From positions 496,001 through 560,000 of the forward strand of contig OY780938.1 in assembly GCA_963676045.1 (NCBI GenBank): 64,000 nt of DNA, written 5' to 3'. Positions within the stretch are counted from its first letter, which is position 1; each line of letters opens with the position of its first letter. The position numbers were made by a program, and so were the translations under genes. Below, piece after piece: positions 53,001 through 60,580 of the stretch. This DNA is from Methanogranum sp963676045 (GTDB lineage Archaea > Thermoplasmatota > Thermoplasmata > Methanomassiliicoccales > Methanomethylophilaceae). The notes beneath the pieces were generated by a model that saw only the letters and a program-made list of their open reading frames with translations, made no database searches and was not told the DNA's origin.

Positions 53001-53393
53001 ACTGTTCAAGCCGTCATTCTTGTTCAATCCGTTAGTTCCGTCTAATTGATTACCGATGAACACGACGACGTTGGGATATGTTTGCCCATCATATACTACT
53101 GACACAACATCCCCCGCCACAACTCCATCGGCCGCTGCCGACGATGAATCAGGATAGACGACGTACCAATAGCTCACATTATCGCTGAATGACAATGTAT
53201 CCAACAGATCGGCGACCGCCGCCTCATCGGAATCGGATGTTCCCCTTATGACGACATTCGGATTGCCCAATACACTCGATTCCGTTGATCCATACTCGAT
53301 ATCAGCAGATGTGGATGAAGAAAACGCTACCGCGAACAAGCTGACTGTTATTATCGCAAACACTAGCGCAACTGAAATGATTTTTGCTTTCAA
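50037..53393 (-). CDS. large adhesin-like surface protein with InlB-type repeats
   Basis: 1118 residues from a TTG at 53393 that has GGGAGA 8 bases upstream; no ATG is nearby except at 53432 with no signal. Signal helix L-K-A-K-I-I-S-V-A-L-V-F-A-I-I-T-V-S. Then a right-handed beta-helix-like region with N-V-V-F-N-D-V turns (about 150-300), a Big_2-like Ig domain (STDESIATVDMDTGKVTVVG), two InlB/Listeria-Bacteroides repeats (ITFNSNGG...Y-S-F-S-G-W; VTFDSNGG...Y-T-F-N-G-W-Y), further beta domains, one membrane helix near the C-terminus (GGIVLAIIVALLLIFLLFS) and about 70 residues after it. It is cell-surface anchored and probably binds host or microbial partners. Confidence 0.85.
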   Translation of the reverse strand: MKAKIISVALVFAIITVSLFAVAFSSSTSADIEYGSTESSVLGNPNVVIRGTSDSDEAAVADLLDTLSFSDNVSYWYVVYPDSSSAAADGVVAGDVVSVVYDGQTYPNVVVFIGNQLDGTNGLNKNDGLNSDNPNGIIGENTTIFFKPGDYKVSDGNGYYCRFYYENLSLIGLGDTEHPVTFDMGYFVESNGSKYDTRNLLKSNFYVSDITFDAGNHDLRYITKSSMGQHYFHMTGCSNVVFNDVIIENIGTGNNLSEISSRNVAVNVLNSYNVVFNNLTLQNCNSKPGYAPFQVNNSSYNVYFNDLNLDDVYNAQGFIKVEDGTTVTTGLENMSVFFTGTLNFENMTDIEKTIYIQDNVYDVVAFPSDIYRYVQVKDQNGSSSSSYITISSYMPSSVNQYAIFDLKDNTFIVKDGDTLTDQQQVQNIVDAIACIQKVKGTTSSEEYNIKYEVGDSIGSMSLPEIKVSTAFQSGSIDYTGYWESIQLNVIPVEDIGDDIRTKEMLLFDSSSGSSITLPAINDRYSIFNIDFDEVEGCTMQEVIEGIVPLTSISDPYEYLYGTSNGLTYSEYSSSKSALVLNATEDTFQSCLFTSLVNKIEIAGTSAWYVGDEGYLTAGFTDTNDNSFTYLGIVDEQINKDTADDGSPIVKWFSTDESIATVDMDTGKVTVVGVGTVTIVAKAADAYNDGEIEKPWVTYELVANPGVYAVTFDSNGGVTATPLTKQVTYDSEYGALATTSWNGYTFNGWYTSVNGGERIYETSIFTLTSDITLYAKWSADMQAITFNSNGGLGAMDDIFGKTGSHATLTANDFEKQGYSFSGWSKSSASSTVSYLDGDSIIMPAGGLDLYAVWEVIDYTITFDSTQVNVTINGVQAVDGDIVHAGDVVVVTAYPGYQYDVSNMTGSDGTYTVDGTGDVMVASYPIYYVLVDYDSDVISVSGVPTSGTIIAGDVLSVSISATMPLKGIYVTVTMGGETVDAFHYSSGSLTSGTVFIESVTGDVTITVDYETVPTDSPSSDNIFLGGIVLAIIVALLLIFLLFSRRKVLFDNEYVSVTTIEGDAIVTGSRVRKGETVVIKPLLEGYRYKVSNATGSDGNYTVDGRFGNVEITSRETEGTDR

Positions 53394-53443
53394 GTAAAAT
53401 TCTCCCTTTATGAAGATTAGAATGCAATGCAAACATTGCGATG

Positions 53444-53453
53444 CACTATATAA
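53444..53453 (-). promoter_or_regulatory. TATA box of adhesin gene
   Basis: On the minus strand CCTTATATAGTGC. It lies about 25 bases upstream of the probable start site near 53425, giving a leader of about 30 bases before the TTG. Confidence 0.5.
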
Positions 53454-53588
53454 GGATTGATTGAATTTTTTTATCGTATGAAATAAAATTTAAATGACAA
53501 CCTTCTCTTATATTGTATCATATGCTTCTTATTTTTCATTCTTTTTGAAGTATTTATTGATTTTATGCAAAAACTATATGACTTATAC

Positions 53589-53630
53589 GGAGTGTACTCC
53601 AATAATAGCGTAGATACAAAAAGTATATAT
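53589..53630 (+). promoter_or_regulatory. promoter with upstream inverted repeat for TAG-containing gene
   Basis: TATA box AAGTATATAT (53621-53630) is centred about 25 bases before the ATG at 53650, giving a leaderless start. GGAGT-GT-ACTCC (53589-53600) is an inverted repeat just upstream and could be a regulator site. Confidence 0.5.
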
Positions 53631-53649
53631 CATGTAGGATGGACGCAAC

Positions 53650-53913
53650 ATGGACCATTTTGTACTGTATGAATTTGAAAGCATTGATGAATTGTACTAC
53701 ATCATCGAAAATATGAAGCCTTACGTCGACCTCTGGGAATATGAAGGGCCGTTCTTGGGGGACCTTCCTTCGATAAATGATTTCGTAGCCACATATTTCA
53801 AGGAATTGAGGAAGATATAGGGCATCCCATCCATGGAATCCCGTAGAGGGATATTATACGGATCGACTGAACAGGTGTTGAAGAACATAAAGGAATACAG
53901 AGAATCGAAGTAA
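53650..53913 (+). CDS. small protein with in-frame TAG, possible pyrrolysine protein
   Basis: From the leaderless ATG, 56 codons run to a TAG at 53818, then 30 more codons in the same frame to a TAA at 53911. Before the TAG the product contains DHFVLYEFESIDELYYIIEN and ends VATYFKELRKI; after it, GIPSMESRRGILYGSTEQVL and KNIKEYRESK. The downstream part has ordinary codon use for this window (ATC, TCC, AGA, ATA, GAA, AAG), and no other complete gene checked here ends in TAG. If TAG is read as pyrrolysine, the product is 87 residues with Pyl57; otherwise it is 56 residues. Soluble, acidic N-terminal half. No known family. Confidence 0.55.
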
Positions 53914-54020
53914 TCATATTTTCTGATGAATAATGCGGATTTAACGAGTCACGCTCAGAAAGACCATCCTACCTCAAGAAAATGTTCTGAAGTCTGGCTT
54001 GAAAAAAAATATCCTTAACA

Positions 54021-55460
54021 TCATTTCATAGACTCTGCATCCCTGATCTTCTTATCTTTTAACACGATCGAAAACACAAATGCAATGAAACACAGCACAC
54101 AAGCAACAAAGAATGCCGGCCTGAATGCACTGACCATGCTACCATGCAATACAAATGACACGGCTATACTTGAAGTGAATACCGCACCGAGGATCGCGAC
54201 ACCGACAGAACTCCCTGCTTGTCTGAACATATTGATTATTGACGACATGGAGCCTTCTTCGTTATGTTCTGAGTATCCTAAGATGAGATTGGTTGTGGCA
54301 ACCAAGCCCATTCCGATACCCGCTCCCATCAAAAATAATGTAAAGAGAATGTATATAATCGACGTATGTTCATCAAAACTGATCATCAATAAGAAACTGA
54401 ATGCCGAGATCAAACAACCTATTGACGACATCCTGCTATTGATGCCTGTCTTGTCTGAGATCTTTCCTACTGTTGGACCTACCACCATCATACCTATCGA
54501 GGTCGCCACTAAGATCAGACCCATTTCGAATGTCGAATATCCCCTTACGGTCTCCAGATAATAAGGTAACAAGAAATAGGACCCGGAGAATGCGGCACAG
54601 ATCAACAAGTTGACCGCATTACTGCCAACCACATCCTTTATCTTCATTATCCTGACCGATATTATCGGGCTGTCTACTTTCTGTTCCCACCATATCAACA
54701 ATCCGGTGAATATGAACGCTGTTGATAGGATGGCGACATTCTTATCGGAAATCCACCCACTACTATTTGCCGTGTTTAAGTAGTAGATGAACGAGAACAA
54801 CATTATAACCATGAAAACGACGCCTAAACCATCCAGTTTCTGCTTCTCCCCACGATCTTCCTTAATATTGGCCATACTCCTTACGGACAATAAAATGCAA
54901 AACAAGCCTATCGGAACATTTATGAAGAATATGAACGACCAATGGAACTGACAAAGAAAACCGCCAATGACTGGACCGAACGCCAATCCAACTGAAGATG
55001 CCAGCGTAATAGTTCCGACCGCCTTTCCTCGTATATTGGGAAGATATGATGATACCATGGCAAGTCCCATCGCCGTTATCATACCTGCACCTAGACCCTG
55101 CAACATTCTCAGCAGTATGATGACATTGAGGCCGCCGATTTTCAAAATTCCAAAAATCCCTATGTTCAACGACATTCCGACAAAAATAATTACACCAAAA
55201 AGAAAGAGTCTCTTGTAACCGTAATTCGTCCCCAATTTTCCCCACAACAAGATAAAACAACACAGTGACAGAGTGTATCCGATCAGTATCCATGACACAT
55301 CACTAGCTGGACCGGAGACCGTAAAATCATGTTCTATGGTGGGCAACGCCACAGCGACTATCGTAACGTCCAAAGAAGCCATGAACGTTCCCAATACAAT
55401 ACTGATCAGGATCCATCTTTCTTTGGATGAACTTTTTGAAACGCTGAGATCATTACCCAT
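54021..55460 (-). CDS. MFS transporter, DHA2 type
   Basis: 479 residues, about fourteen helices. FMASLDVTIVAVALPTIEHD in helix 1 and LRMLQGLGAGMITAMGLAMV in helix 4; GLAFGPVIGGFLCQFHW in helix 5 (motif C). Closest in style to QacA/EmrB. The third DHA2 gene of this window, but clearly diverged from the other two. No regulator gene is next to it; the AT-rich gap to the left holds the TAG gene. The start at 55460 is preceded by an AT-rich stretch. Confidence 0.9.
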   Translation of the reverse strand: MGNDLSVSKSSSKERWILISIVLGTFMASLDVTIVAVALPTIEHDFTVSGPASDVSWILIGYTLSLCCFILLWGKLGTNYGYKRLFLFGVIIFVGMSLNIGIFGILKIGGLNVIILLRMLQGLGAGMITAMGLAMVSSYLPNIRGKAVGTITLASSVGLAFGPVIGGFLCQFHWSFIFFINVPIGLFCILLSVRSMANIKEDRGEKQKLDGLGVVFMVIMLFSFIYYLNTANSSGWISDKNVAILSTAFIFTGLLIWWEQKVDSPIISVRIMKIKDVVGSNAVNLLICAAFSGSYFLLPYYLETVRGYSTFEMGLILVATSIGMMVVGPTVGKISDKTGINSRMSSIGCLISAFSFLLMISFDEHTSIIYILFTLFLMGAGIGMGLVATTNLILGYSEHNEEGSMSSIINMFRQAGSSVGVAILGAVFTSSIAVSFVLHGSMVSAFRPAFFVACVLCFIAFVFSIVLKDKKIRDAESMK

Positions 55461-55570
55461 ATTGTGGTAATTTAGTGAATCGGTTTAATACTATTGTACA
55501 AAATATCGGAGTTAAACCCGAATTCGATAGTTAGTTACTCTATGTAAAGCCATTCGGTTGATTTTTTCCA

Positions 55571-56247
55571 AATAGAATGTGATATCTGGCAAAAGATCAA
55601 AGAGGCCTTTAGATCGTTCTCAATCACTAAATCCAAACAAAGCCGAAAGGCCATCCTTATCATCGGGATCGATTCTCTAATGTTGCGGTCCAGGTCTATC
55701 TGGGTTTGACGAGAAAATGAGTAATGAACTGAAAAAAAGCAGACTCCACGCAAAGATGGATCACCCTTACGGATCATTGACTATTACTAGAGCTGGTTGC
55801 ACCGTCGCCGTGCTATTGGGCCACAGTTCGACTGTCACGACCAACAAATATTATGCGAAAATGAGACAGAAAAGGGCAGTCGAAACAGTGCTTGGAATGT
55901 GGAACACCGAACCCTTTGGTTCGTCATCGCCAGAAGAAAATAAGATAGATGAGAATGGCGAGCAGGAAGGCGGGCAATCTTCGGAGGAGCCGGATTCAGA
56001 AAAGGAACCTCCGGAGAATTATCAAAAATTAACATCGATTGTTGATCATATTGAGAGTTCAAATCTCTCGTCGATGAATAATAATTTTAAAAATTCAAAA
56101 CTATTGAAACTGTTTTCAATTGTGTTTTTGTGTAGCTCGGAATCATCGGTTAGCTTTGGCTATGGAGGATTCAATTTCCTCGCCGATGCAAAAATAAACT
56201 GCACACTCACACACTCACACACACATTACGTGAATTGTGCCCCATGA
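55571..56247 (+). pseudogene. decayed tyrosine recombinase (integrase) remnant
   Basis: Two fragments. The first (about 55571-55710) reads D-I-W-Q-K-I-K-E-A-F-R-S...QSRKAILIIGIDSLMLRSR and stops at a TGA; it looks like the part leading to the first catalytic Arg of a tyrosine recombinase. The second frame, open from the ATG at 55717, has LLGHSSTVTTNKYYAKMRQK: the L-G-H of the third motif and the nucleophile region N-K-Y-Y, but the H-x-x-R box before it is gone. The C-terminal tail is acidic and low-complexity (EQEGGQSSEEPDSEKEPPEN). Marks the left side of the accessory region. Confidence 0.65.
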
Positions 56248-56453
56248 ATCAATCTTGAATTTTGACTGCTGGACAAGGAAAAACAGAAGGGCTGTTTAAC
56301 AAAAATCGCCCATCTGACGCTTTCCTCGAACATCAGCCAAGACCAAGAATCGACGAGGGCGATTAGCGAACGCTATGTTGGGGCAGACTGTCAGTAAAGC
56401 TGACAGTCTGGCTCGACGCAGCCCTTGGAGATTGTGTGTGGTCGTGTGTGTGC
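56201..56453. repeat. structured non-coding region with nested inverted repeats
   Basis: Holds several inverted repeats and no credible gene. (1) CA-rich tract at 56201-56226 and a complementary TG-rich tract at 56432-56453, about 200 bases apart. (2) AATCGCCC at 56304-56311 with GGGCGATT at 56357-56364, perfect 8 bp. (3) TAGCG-AA-CGCTA at 56364-56375. (4) CAGACTGTCAG-TAAAG-CTGACAGTCTG at 56384-56410, perfect 11 bp. Could be a replication or transfer origin, an attachment site, or a structured RNA ahead of the mobile-element genes. Confidence 0.6.
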
Positions 56454-56502
56454 ATTTTATTCGCAAGCTTAGAAAAAAGAAAAAACTTCAGAGGATGAAA
56501 AA

Positions 56503-56874
56503 ATGGGAAGAAAACAAGTAACGATCTATGATGCACTCGATGCACTGATATTAGAACAAGGAATATCGGAACAAATATACAATGAGGATATTTTCAACGA
56601 TAAGAGAATGCTCTCCAAATCAGATTTCAACAGAATACTGATGGAACAGGGCGTTACACTAAGCCAACGTAAAATGGGCGAACTATTCAGTCTTCTCCAC
56701 GATCTAGGAATTTTCAAGAAGGCCAATAAATCAGAATATTGCTTCATAATATATCCAAAATTGCAACAATTAATGAAAAAACGCAAAGGTATGAGTACCG
56801 AATCACAAATTAAATCACAAAGTGAACTCAAAAAAACACTTCCAGCATCCATAACGGAGGAGGTGACTGAATGA
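56503..56874 (+). CDS. mobile-element protein of unknown function
   Basis: 123 residues, ATG preceded by AGAGGATG. Charged, helical, with SKSDFNRILMEQGVTLSQRK and MGELFSLLHDLGIFKK resembling a winged-helix-like arrangement. First gene of the set of ten; its stop overlaps the next ATG by 4 bases (ATGA). Not recognised; a DNA-binding or replication-control role would fit the position. Confidence 0.55.
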   Translation: MGRKQVTIYDALDALILEQGISEQIYNEDIFNDKRMLSKSDFNRILMEQGVTLSQRKMGELFSLLHDLGIFKKANKSEYCFIIYPKLQQLMKKRKGMSTESQIKSQSELKKTLPASITEEVTE

Positions 56875-57338
56875 TTGAGAGACACTTATTCACTACTGAT
56901 GAGGAAGAATGCGAAGATACGAAAAATGGCCACGTTTCCGCAGTCAAGATCGAACTAGAACTCAGTGGAAGCGATCGCAATGCGTGGTTTGACTTCCTAA
57001 TCAAAAAAGAAAGGAGTTTGATCTTAGAATTAGATTCTGATAAAATCTTAAGGCTGAAGAATGCAAAGGATGCGAATCCTATTGAAACGGTTGAGAAACT
57101 CCTTTTTGAGAGATATCAAAAATCCTATCTCGAAAAAATGGACGCCAATATGAAATCCAATCTGAAACTAGTTCTCGGAATGATCAACGATGCAGCCTCC
57201 AGAGGATTGACTGGATGTGGATTCGATGAAGAGACCACCGACGAGCTCGCACACATAATGAAGATCTGCTACGACCTGCAATTCAGAGAACGCAAGTACA
57301 GACAATCAATCGAGACCGAGAAGGAGGTCATCCAATGA
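56871..57338 (+). CDS. mobile-element protein of unknown function
   Basis: 155 residues, strongly charged and helical (DFLIKKERSLILELDSDKIL, ETVEKLLFERYQKSYLEKMD). No cysteine cluster or catalytic motif, no membrane segment. Overlaps both neighbours by 4 bases, so it is translated as part of the same coupled set. Not recognised. Confidence 0.5.
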   Translation: MIERHLFTTDEEECEDTKNGHVSAVKIELELSGSDRNAWFDFLIKKERSLILELDSDKILRLKNAKDANPIETVEKLLFERYQKSYLEKMDANMKSNLKLVLGMINDAASRGLTGCGFDEETTDELAHIMKICYDLQFRERKYRQSIETEKEVIQ

Positions 57339-57703
57339 CCATAACACGCGAGACTGCAGATCGTGCGATACTTGCCTGGAAACAGGTCAAGGAAGGCAAA
57401 GAGCTCACGATCAAATGGGACCTCATATTGAATTCCGGTGAAGAGGCTTTGATACTATGTGAGCAGGAGAAACTCGTGCATTTGTTCGTCGAAACCGTGG
57501 GAGACATATTGTATCTCGATTCTCGTTACAATTACGATATTGTTGACATTCGCGACTATCAGCTCACACCTTATCATACGGAATGGGATTATCTTGAACC
57601 TGAGAGAGATCACCGTCTGCAATGGAAGGACGATATGCTGCATATCATCCTAGACAATGGCGATGAACTGGCATTCAAGATCGTAGAAGGTGGTCAGCAA
57701 TGA
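57335..57703 (+). CDS. mobile-element protein of unknown function
   Basis: 122 residues, mostly beta strands (LTIKWDLILNSGEEALILCE, VGDILYLDSRYNYDIVDIRD) with acidic character. Start and stop overlap adjacent genes by 4 bases each. The strand and turn pattern resembles the next gene product loosely. Not recognised. Confidence 0.5.
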   Translation: MTITRETADRAILAWKQVKEGKELTIKWDLILNSGEEALILCEQEKLVHLFVETVGDILYLDSRYNYDIVDIRDYQLTPYHTEWDYLEPERDHRLQWKDDMLHIILDNGDELAFKIVEGGQQ

Positions 57704-58017
57704 CACATCTCCTGACAATGGAAGAAGCGACCAACATCGTATCTCAAAATTGGATGTTCTTCATAAAAAAAGAAAAAGAAACGAACCCTCGTAGGTTTGG
57801 AAAGGACGGTATTGACCTTCATATAGGCAAGATCTGGTTTTATGGATTCGAGCCTGAACATGGTTATTGTGTAAGATTCTATGATTTTGGCGTTGTTTCA
57901 AGTGATAACGTCGTAAATTCAAGAATCATAGAATATGAAGGGAAGAAATACTTACAGTTGAGGTCTCCTTTCGATCGTAAGATTGTCATGCATCTGATAG
58001 AGGACGGTGGTCTGTAA
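57700..58017 (+). CDS. mobile-element protein of unknown function
   Basis: 105 residues. M-E-E-A-T-N-I-V-S at the start, then FIKKEKETNPRRFGKDGIDL with basic residues and beta strands toward the C-terminus (IEYEGKKYLQLRSPFDRKIV). TAATG joins it to the next gene. Not recognised. Confidence 0.5.
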   Translation: MTHLLTMEEATNIVSQNWMFFIKKEKETNPRRFGKDGIDLHIGKIWFYGFEPEHGYCVRFYDFGVVSSDNVVNSRIIEYEGKKYLQLRSPFDRKIVMHLIEDGGL

Positions 58018-58262
58018 TGCCGTTCTTACTTTCCATCGATGCGACCTCGCGCTGTGATGTGTGCGGCCTCGAGGACGAATCAGGCAGTTTCAGTTCGGAA
58101 TTAGAAGCAAAACAATATTTCGAAGGTCGTGGTTGGTACATAACCTCCTCCAGGTGCTATTGTGGTGACTGCATCTGTGAACTGGTGATCTCAAAGACAG
58201 CCAATCCGGAGGAATGCCGTCAATATCTGAAGCTTATGGCCAAATCCGGAGGCGATCAATAA
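58017..58262 (+). CDS. small Cys-rich mobile-element protein
   Basis: 81 residues. SRCDVCGLEDESG and GWYITSSRCYCGDCICELV supply six cysteines as C-x2-C ... C-x-C-x2-C-x-C, suggesting a zinc ribbon. C-terminus helical (NPEECRQYLKLMAKSG). Starts on the preceding stop (TAATG) and ends on the next start (TAATG). Could be a zinc-dependent DNA- or protein-binding factor. Confidence 0.55.
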   Translation: MPFLLSIDATSRCDVCGLEDESGSFSSELEAKQYFEGRGWYITSSRCYCGDCICELVISKTANPEECRQYLKLMAKSGGDQ

Positions 58263-58918
58263 TGACTGAAATGATGCTTTCAATAAAGCCGTATTACGCA
58301 GATCTAGTACTGTCAGGGAAGAAGCCCTTGGAGCTCCGCAAGCAACTCATAAGATCTACACTTAAAGTACAAGGCTGCAAGACCTACCTGTATGCGAGTT
58401 CTCCGGTGAAGAAGGTCATCGGCGAATGCACGATCGTCTCGGAGAGATTCGATTTAAAGAGACAAAAAGAGCTTGAGTATTACCATGGCGATCAGTATTA
58501 TGATAAGATCTGCAGTGATGCCTGTATCTCCTTCGAGGATTACATCGGAAAATACAAGAGGTATGAACATTACACAATACACCATCCCAGAAGATATCCG
58601 GTTCCTTTTGACCTTTCCAGTTTCGGGATCAATAGCCCTCCTCAGAGCTATTGTTATCTGAAGCATAGGGATCTTGGAAATTATTGGGGGATTCCATGTT
58701 ATTCTTGCATATATTGCTTGAGTGGTCAATGCTTGATAAAAGATATTGACATAACTGGACAAGAAATAGATAAATTAGGAAATTACAGCTGCAACAATTA
58801 TGCTGAAGGCAGCCATTATTCGAGCATCGAGGATGAGGACGAGGGACCTACCGGTGTTGTTTTCTCTTTCAACAATGGAAAGATGAGCATTGGTGATGCC
58901 AGGGGGCATGGCCAATGA
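58262..58918 (+). CDS. ASCH/PUA-like domain protein
   Basis: 218 residues from the ATG at 58262 that overlaps the preceding TAA. The first 110 residues match the ASCH/PUA-like layout: MLSIKPYYADLVLSGKKPLE then L-R-K, Y-L-Y-A-S-S-P-V-K-K-V-I-G-E-C-T-I. ASCH domains bind modified bases or RNA and are frequent in phages and plasmids. The rest is less clear; four cysteines at GIPCYSCIYCLSGQCLIKDI may bind zinc. The C-terminus is Gly/Ser/Asp-rich. Confidence 0.7.
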   Translation: MTEMMLSIKPYYADLVLSGKKPLELRKQLIRSTLKVQGCKTYLYASSPVKKVIGECTIVSERFDLKRQKELEYYHGDQYYDKICSDACISFEDYIGKYKRYEHYTIHHPRRYPVPFDLSSFGINSPPQSYCYLKHRDLGNYWGIPCYSCIYCLSGQCLIKDIDITGQEIDKLGNYSCNNYAEGSHYSSIEDEDEGPTGVVFSFNNGKMSIGDARGHGQ

Positions 58919-59559
58919 ATTCCGTATTTACTCAAACAGACAATGAGATCAGATGCATGGGGGACATATGCTGCAGAACATGCGACAGATTCGTTAGGGT
59001 GACGGATCGCTCTCGCGACTCGAGGACGGACCTGATTAAGACGATCCACACCCAGGGGTTCTGCTATGGCCTATGCAGAGGCGATCTCTCCTTGAGGACA
59101 AACGGATCTTGTGAGCATCATTCCGCCTCGAAATACAATTTCGAAACGTACACTATGGAGTCCAATATCTCTAAAATGATACACGACTACGAGGAATCCA
59201 AATTCGATAAGAGAAAAAGGATCTACAAAGATATAATCGCTTCAGACCCAAATTTCAGTCAGTTCCTAGAGGATTACGCCAAGGTCATGAATATCAAGAT
59301 CGATGACGGTTTCTACGAATGGAGATTGAAATTCAAGAACACATGGGCGTTCTACGATCAGTTCGATAGCGCTGTGGATGCCTTTATATCGAAATACTGC
59401 AAAAATCAGATAGATTGGCTGAAAAACCGTAAGCATATGAAATACGAAGATTACAGGAATATGTGCAATTGTATCCAACTATACATCTCGGATCAAATGG
59501 AATTGACGATCAGGGAAAATCCAAATCCGGGTCTCGAGTCGGAGGCGAGCTCTCCATGA
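58915..59559 (+). CDS. mobile-element protein with Cys/His-rich N-terminus
   Basis: 214 residues. N-terminal CMGDICCRTCDRFV, GFCYGLCRGD and GSCEHH contain eight cysteines and two histidines, enough for two zinc sites. The rest is helical and charged (SKMIHDYEESKFDKRKRIYK). It overlaps both neighbours by 4 bases. Not recognised; zinc-finger DNA-binding is plausible. Confidence 0.55.
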   Translation: MNSVFTQTDNEIRCMGDICCRTCDRFVRVTDRSRDSRTDLIKTIHTQGFCYGLCRGDLSLRTNGSCEHHSASKYNFETYTMESNISKMIHDYEESKFDKRKRIYKDIIASDPNFSQFLEDYAKVMNIKIDDGFYEWRLKFKNTWAFYDQFDSAVDAFISKYCKNQIDWLKNRKHMKYEDYRNMCNCIQLYISDQMELTIRENPNPGLESEASSP

Positions 59560-59798
59560 AGCCTGCCATATCTACGAAGATAGATAGAGATCTCCTCGAG
59601 GTCGTAGACGAGATCTGCGATCGCAAAAAGATTACTAGAAGCGACTTCCTCCTCAAGGCGATAAAGCACTATCTCGCATCATCCTCTTTGAACGGTATAT
59701 CAAGTTTGGACCAACCAGACGAAGAAATGAAAGCATATATTTCAGAAAAAGAAAAACAGTTCGAAAAAGAGATACTCTTGCGGGAGAGGAGATCATGA
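59556..59798 (+). CDS. ribbon-helix-helix (CopG/Arc-like) regulator
   Basis: 80 residues from the ATG at 59556 overlapping the preceding TGA. N-terminal PAISTKIDRDLLEVVDEICD then RKKITRSDFLLKAIKHYL is the typical beta strand-helix-helix arrangement of RHH DNA-binding proteins. The tail is charged and coiled-coil-like. It sits directly before the serine recombinases and may repress the operon or help recombination. Confidence 0.8.
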   Translation: MKPAISTKIDRDLLEVVDEICDRKKITRSDFLLKAIKHYLASSSLNGISSLDQPDEEMKAYISEKEKQFEKEILLRERRS

Positions 59799-60580
59799 CA
59801 GCAGCACACCCCTACGAAGGAATGACCGCTGTTATCTACGTCAGATCATCCACCGATGAGAAAACACAAAGGCCTGAGATGCAAGTTGAAGACATTGAGA
59901 ATTGGTGTAAGTACCAAGGCATCATCGTCCTCGACAGATTCATCGACGACGGTTACACCGGTGCGAACTTAGATCGTCCGGGTATGACCTCCATGATCGG
60001 ATATATTGCACTTAAGTCCGTCAACATGATCGTAGCTCAGGATTGGACTAGGATTGCTAGATCCAATGACGAGATGGAAAAATTCCTCAAGATCATAAGA
60101 GGCTATGGTACCGTACTGCGGTATACAATGGCCAACATAACACCGGAGACGAGCATAGGTAAGACGATCAATTATTACAATACAAATCAAGGAGAGGAGT
60201 GGCGTTCGCAGCATTCAATAAAAGTTAGGAAGGGAATCAACTTCTCAAAAAATCATGGTACGAAATCGGGTAAACCGATAGGAAGGCCTGTTTGCGAGAT
60301 CGATGTCAAGCTCGTCATGGAATGCGCCGACAAGAGTTATTCCCTATCGGAGACTGCAAGGATCCTCGGTTACAAGCGCACAACGTTAAGAGGATCTCTC
60401 AAGGAAAAAGGCCTGCTGCAAGAGTATTACAACAGATGTCAGAAAACACCCTTGACGGAAAACATAGTTTGCTTAAATATCGGAGAGCAAAAAAGCGATA
60501 ATCCTAAAGTTGACGGAAAGGATATCTTAAACGTCAACGAAAAAGAGTTTTTCGACAGCAAAGAGGAGGGTTCACAATGA
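59795..60580 (+). CDS. serine recombinase (resolvase/invertase family), apparently active
   Basis: 261 residues. Catalytic Ser19 in I-Y-V-R-S-S-T-D-E-K with Arg17; D-W-T-R-I-A-R-S carries the second Arg set; D-D-G-Y-T-G is the usual IPTG-like turn. A helix-turn-helix follows the G-K-P-I-G-R-P linker (SYSLSETARILGYKRTTLRG). Size fits small serine resolvases/invertases. It overlaps the RHH gene and the next recombinase gene by 4 bases each. Probably excises, inverts or integrates the element. Confidence 0.88.
   Translation: MTAAHPYEGMTAVIYVRSSTDEKTQRPEMQVEDIENWCKYQGIIVLDRFIDDGYTGANLDRPGMTSMIGYIALKSVNMIVAQDWTRIARSNDEMEKFLKIIRGYGTVLRYTMANITPETSIGKTINYYNTNQGEEWRSQHSIKVRKGINFSKNHGTKSGKPIGRPVCEIDVKLVMECADKSYSLSETARILGYKRTTLRGSLKEKGLLQEYYNRCQKTPLTENIVCLNIGEQKSDNPKVDGKDILNVNEKEFFDSKEEGSQ

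Noticed and set aside
50129..53380. Several plus-strand frames of 60-104 codons across the adhesin gene
   Set aside because: All are antisense to a gene with clear repeats and signal peptide; none has a start signal.
53818..53820. TAG as an ordinary stop
   Set aside because: Not fully excluded, but it would be the only TAG stop in the genes checked here and is followed by 30 coding-like codons, so the read-through reading was preferred.
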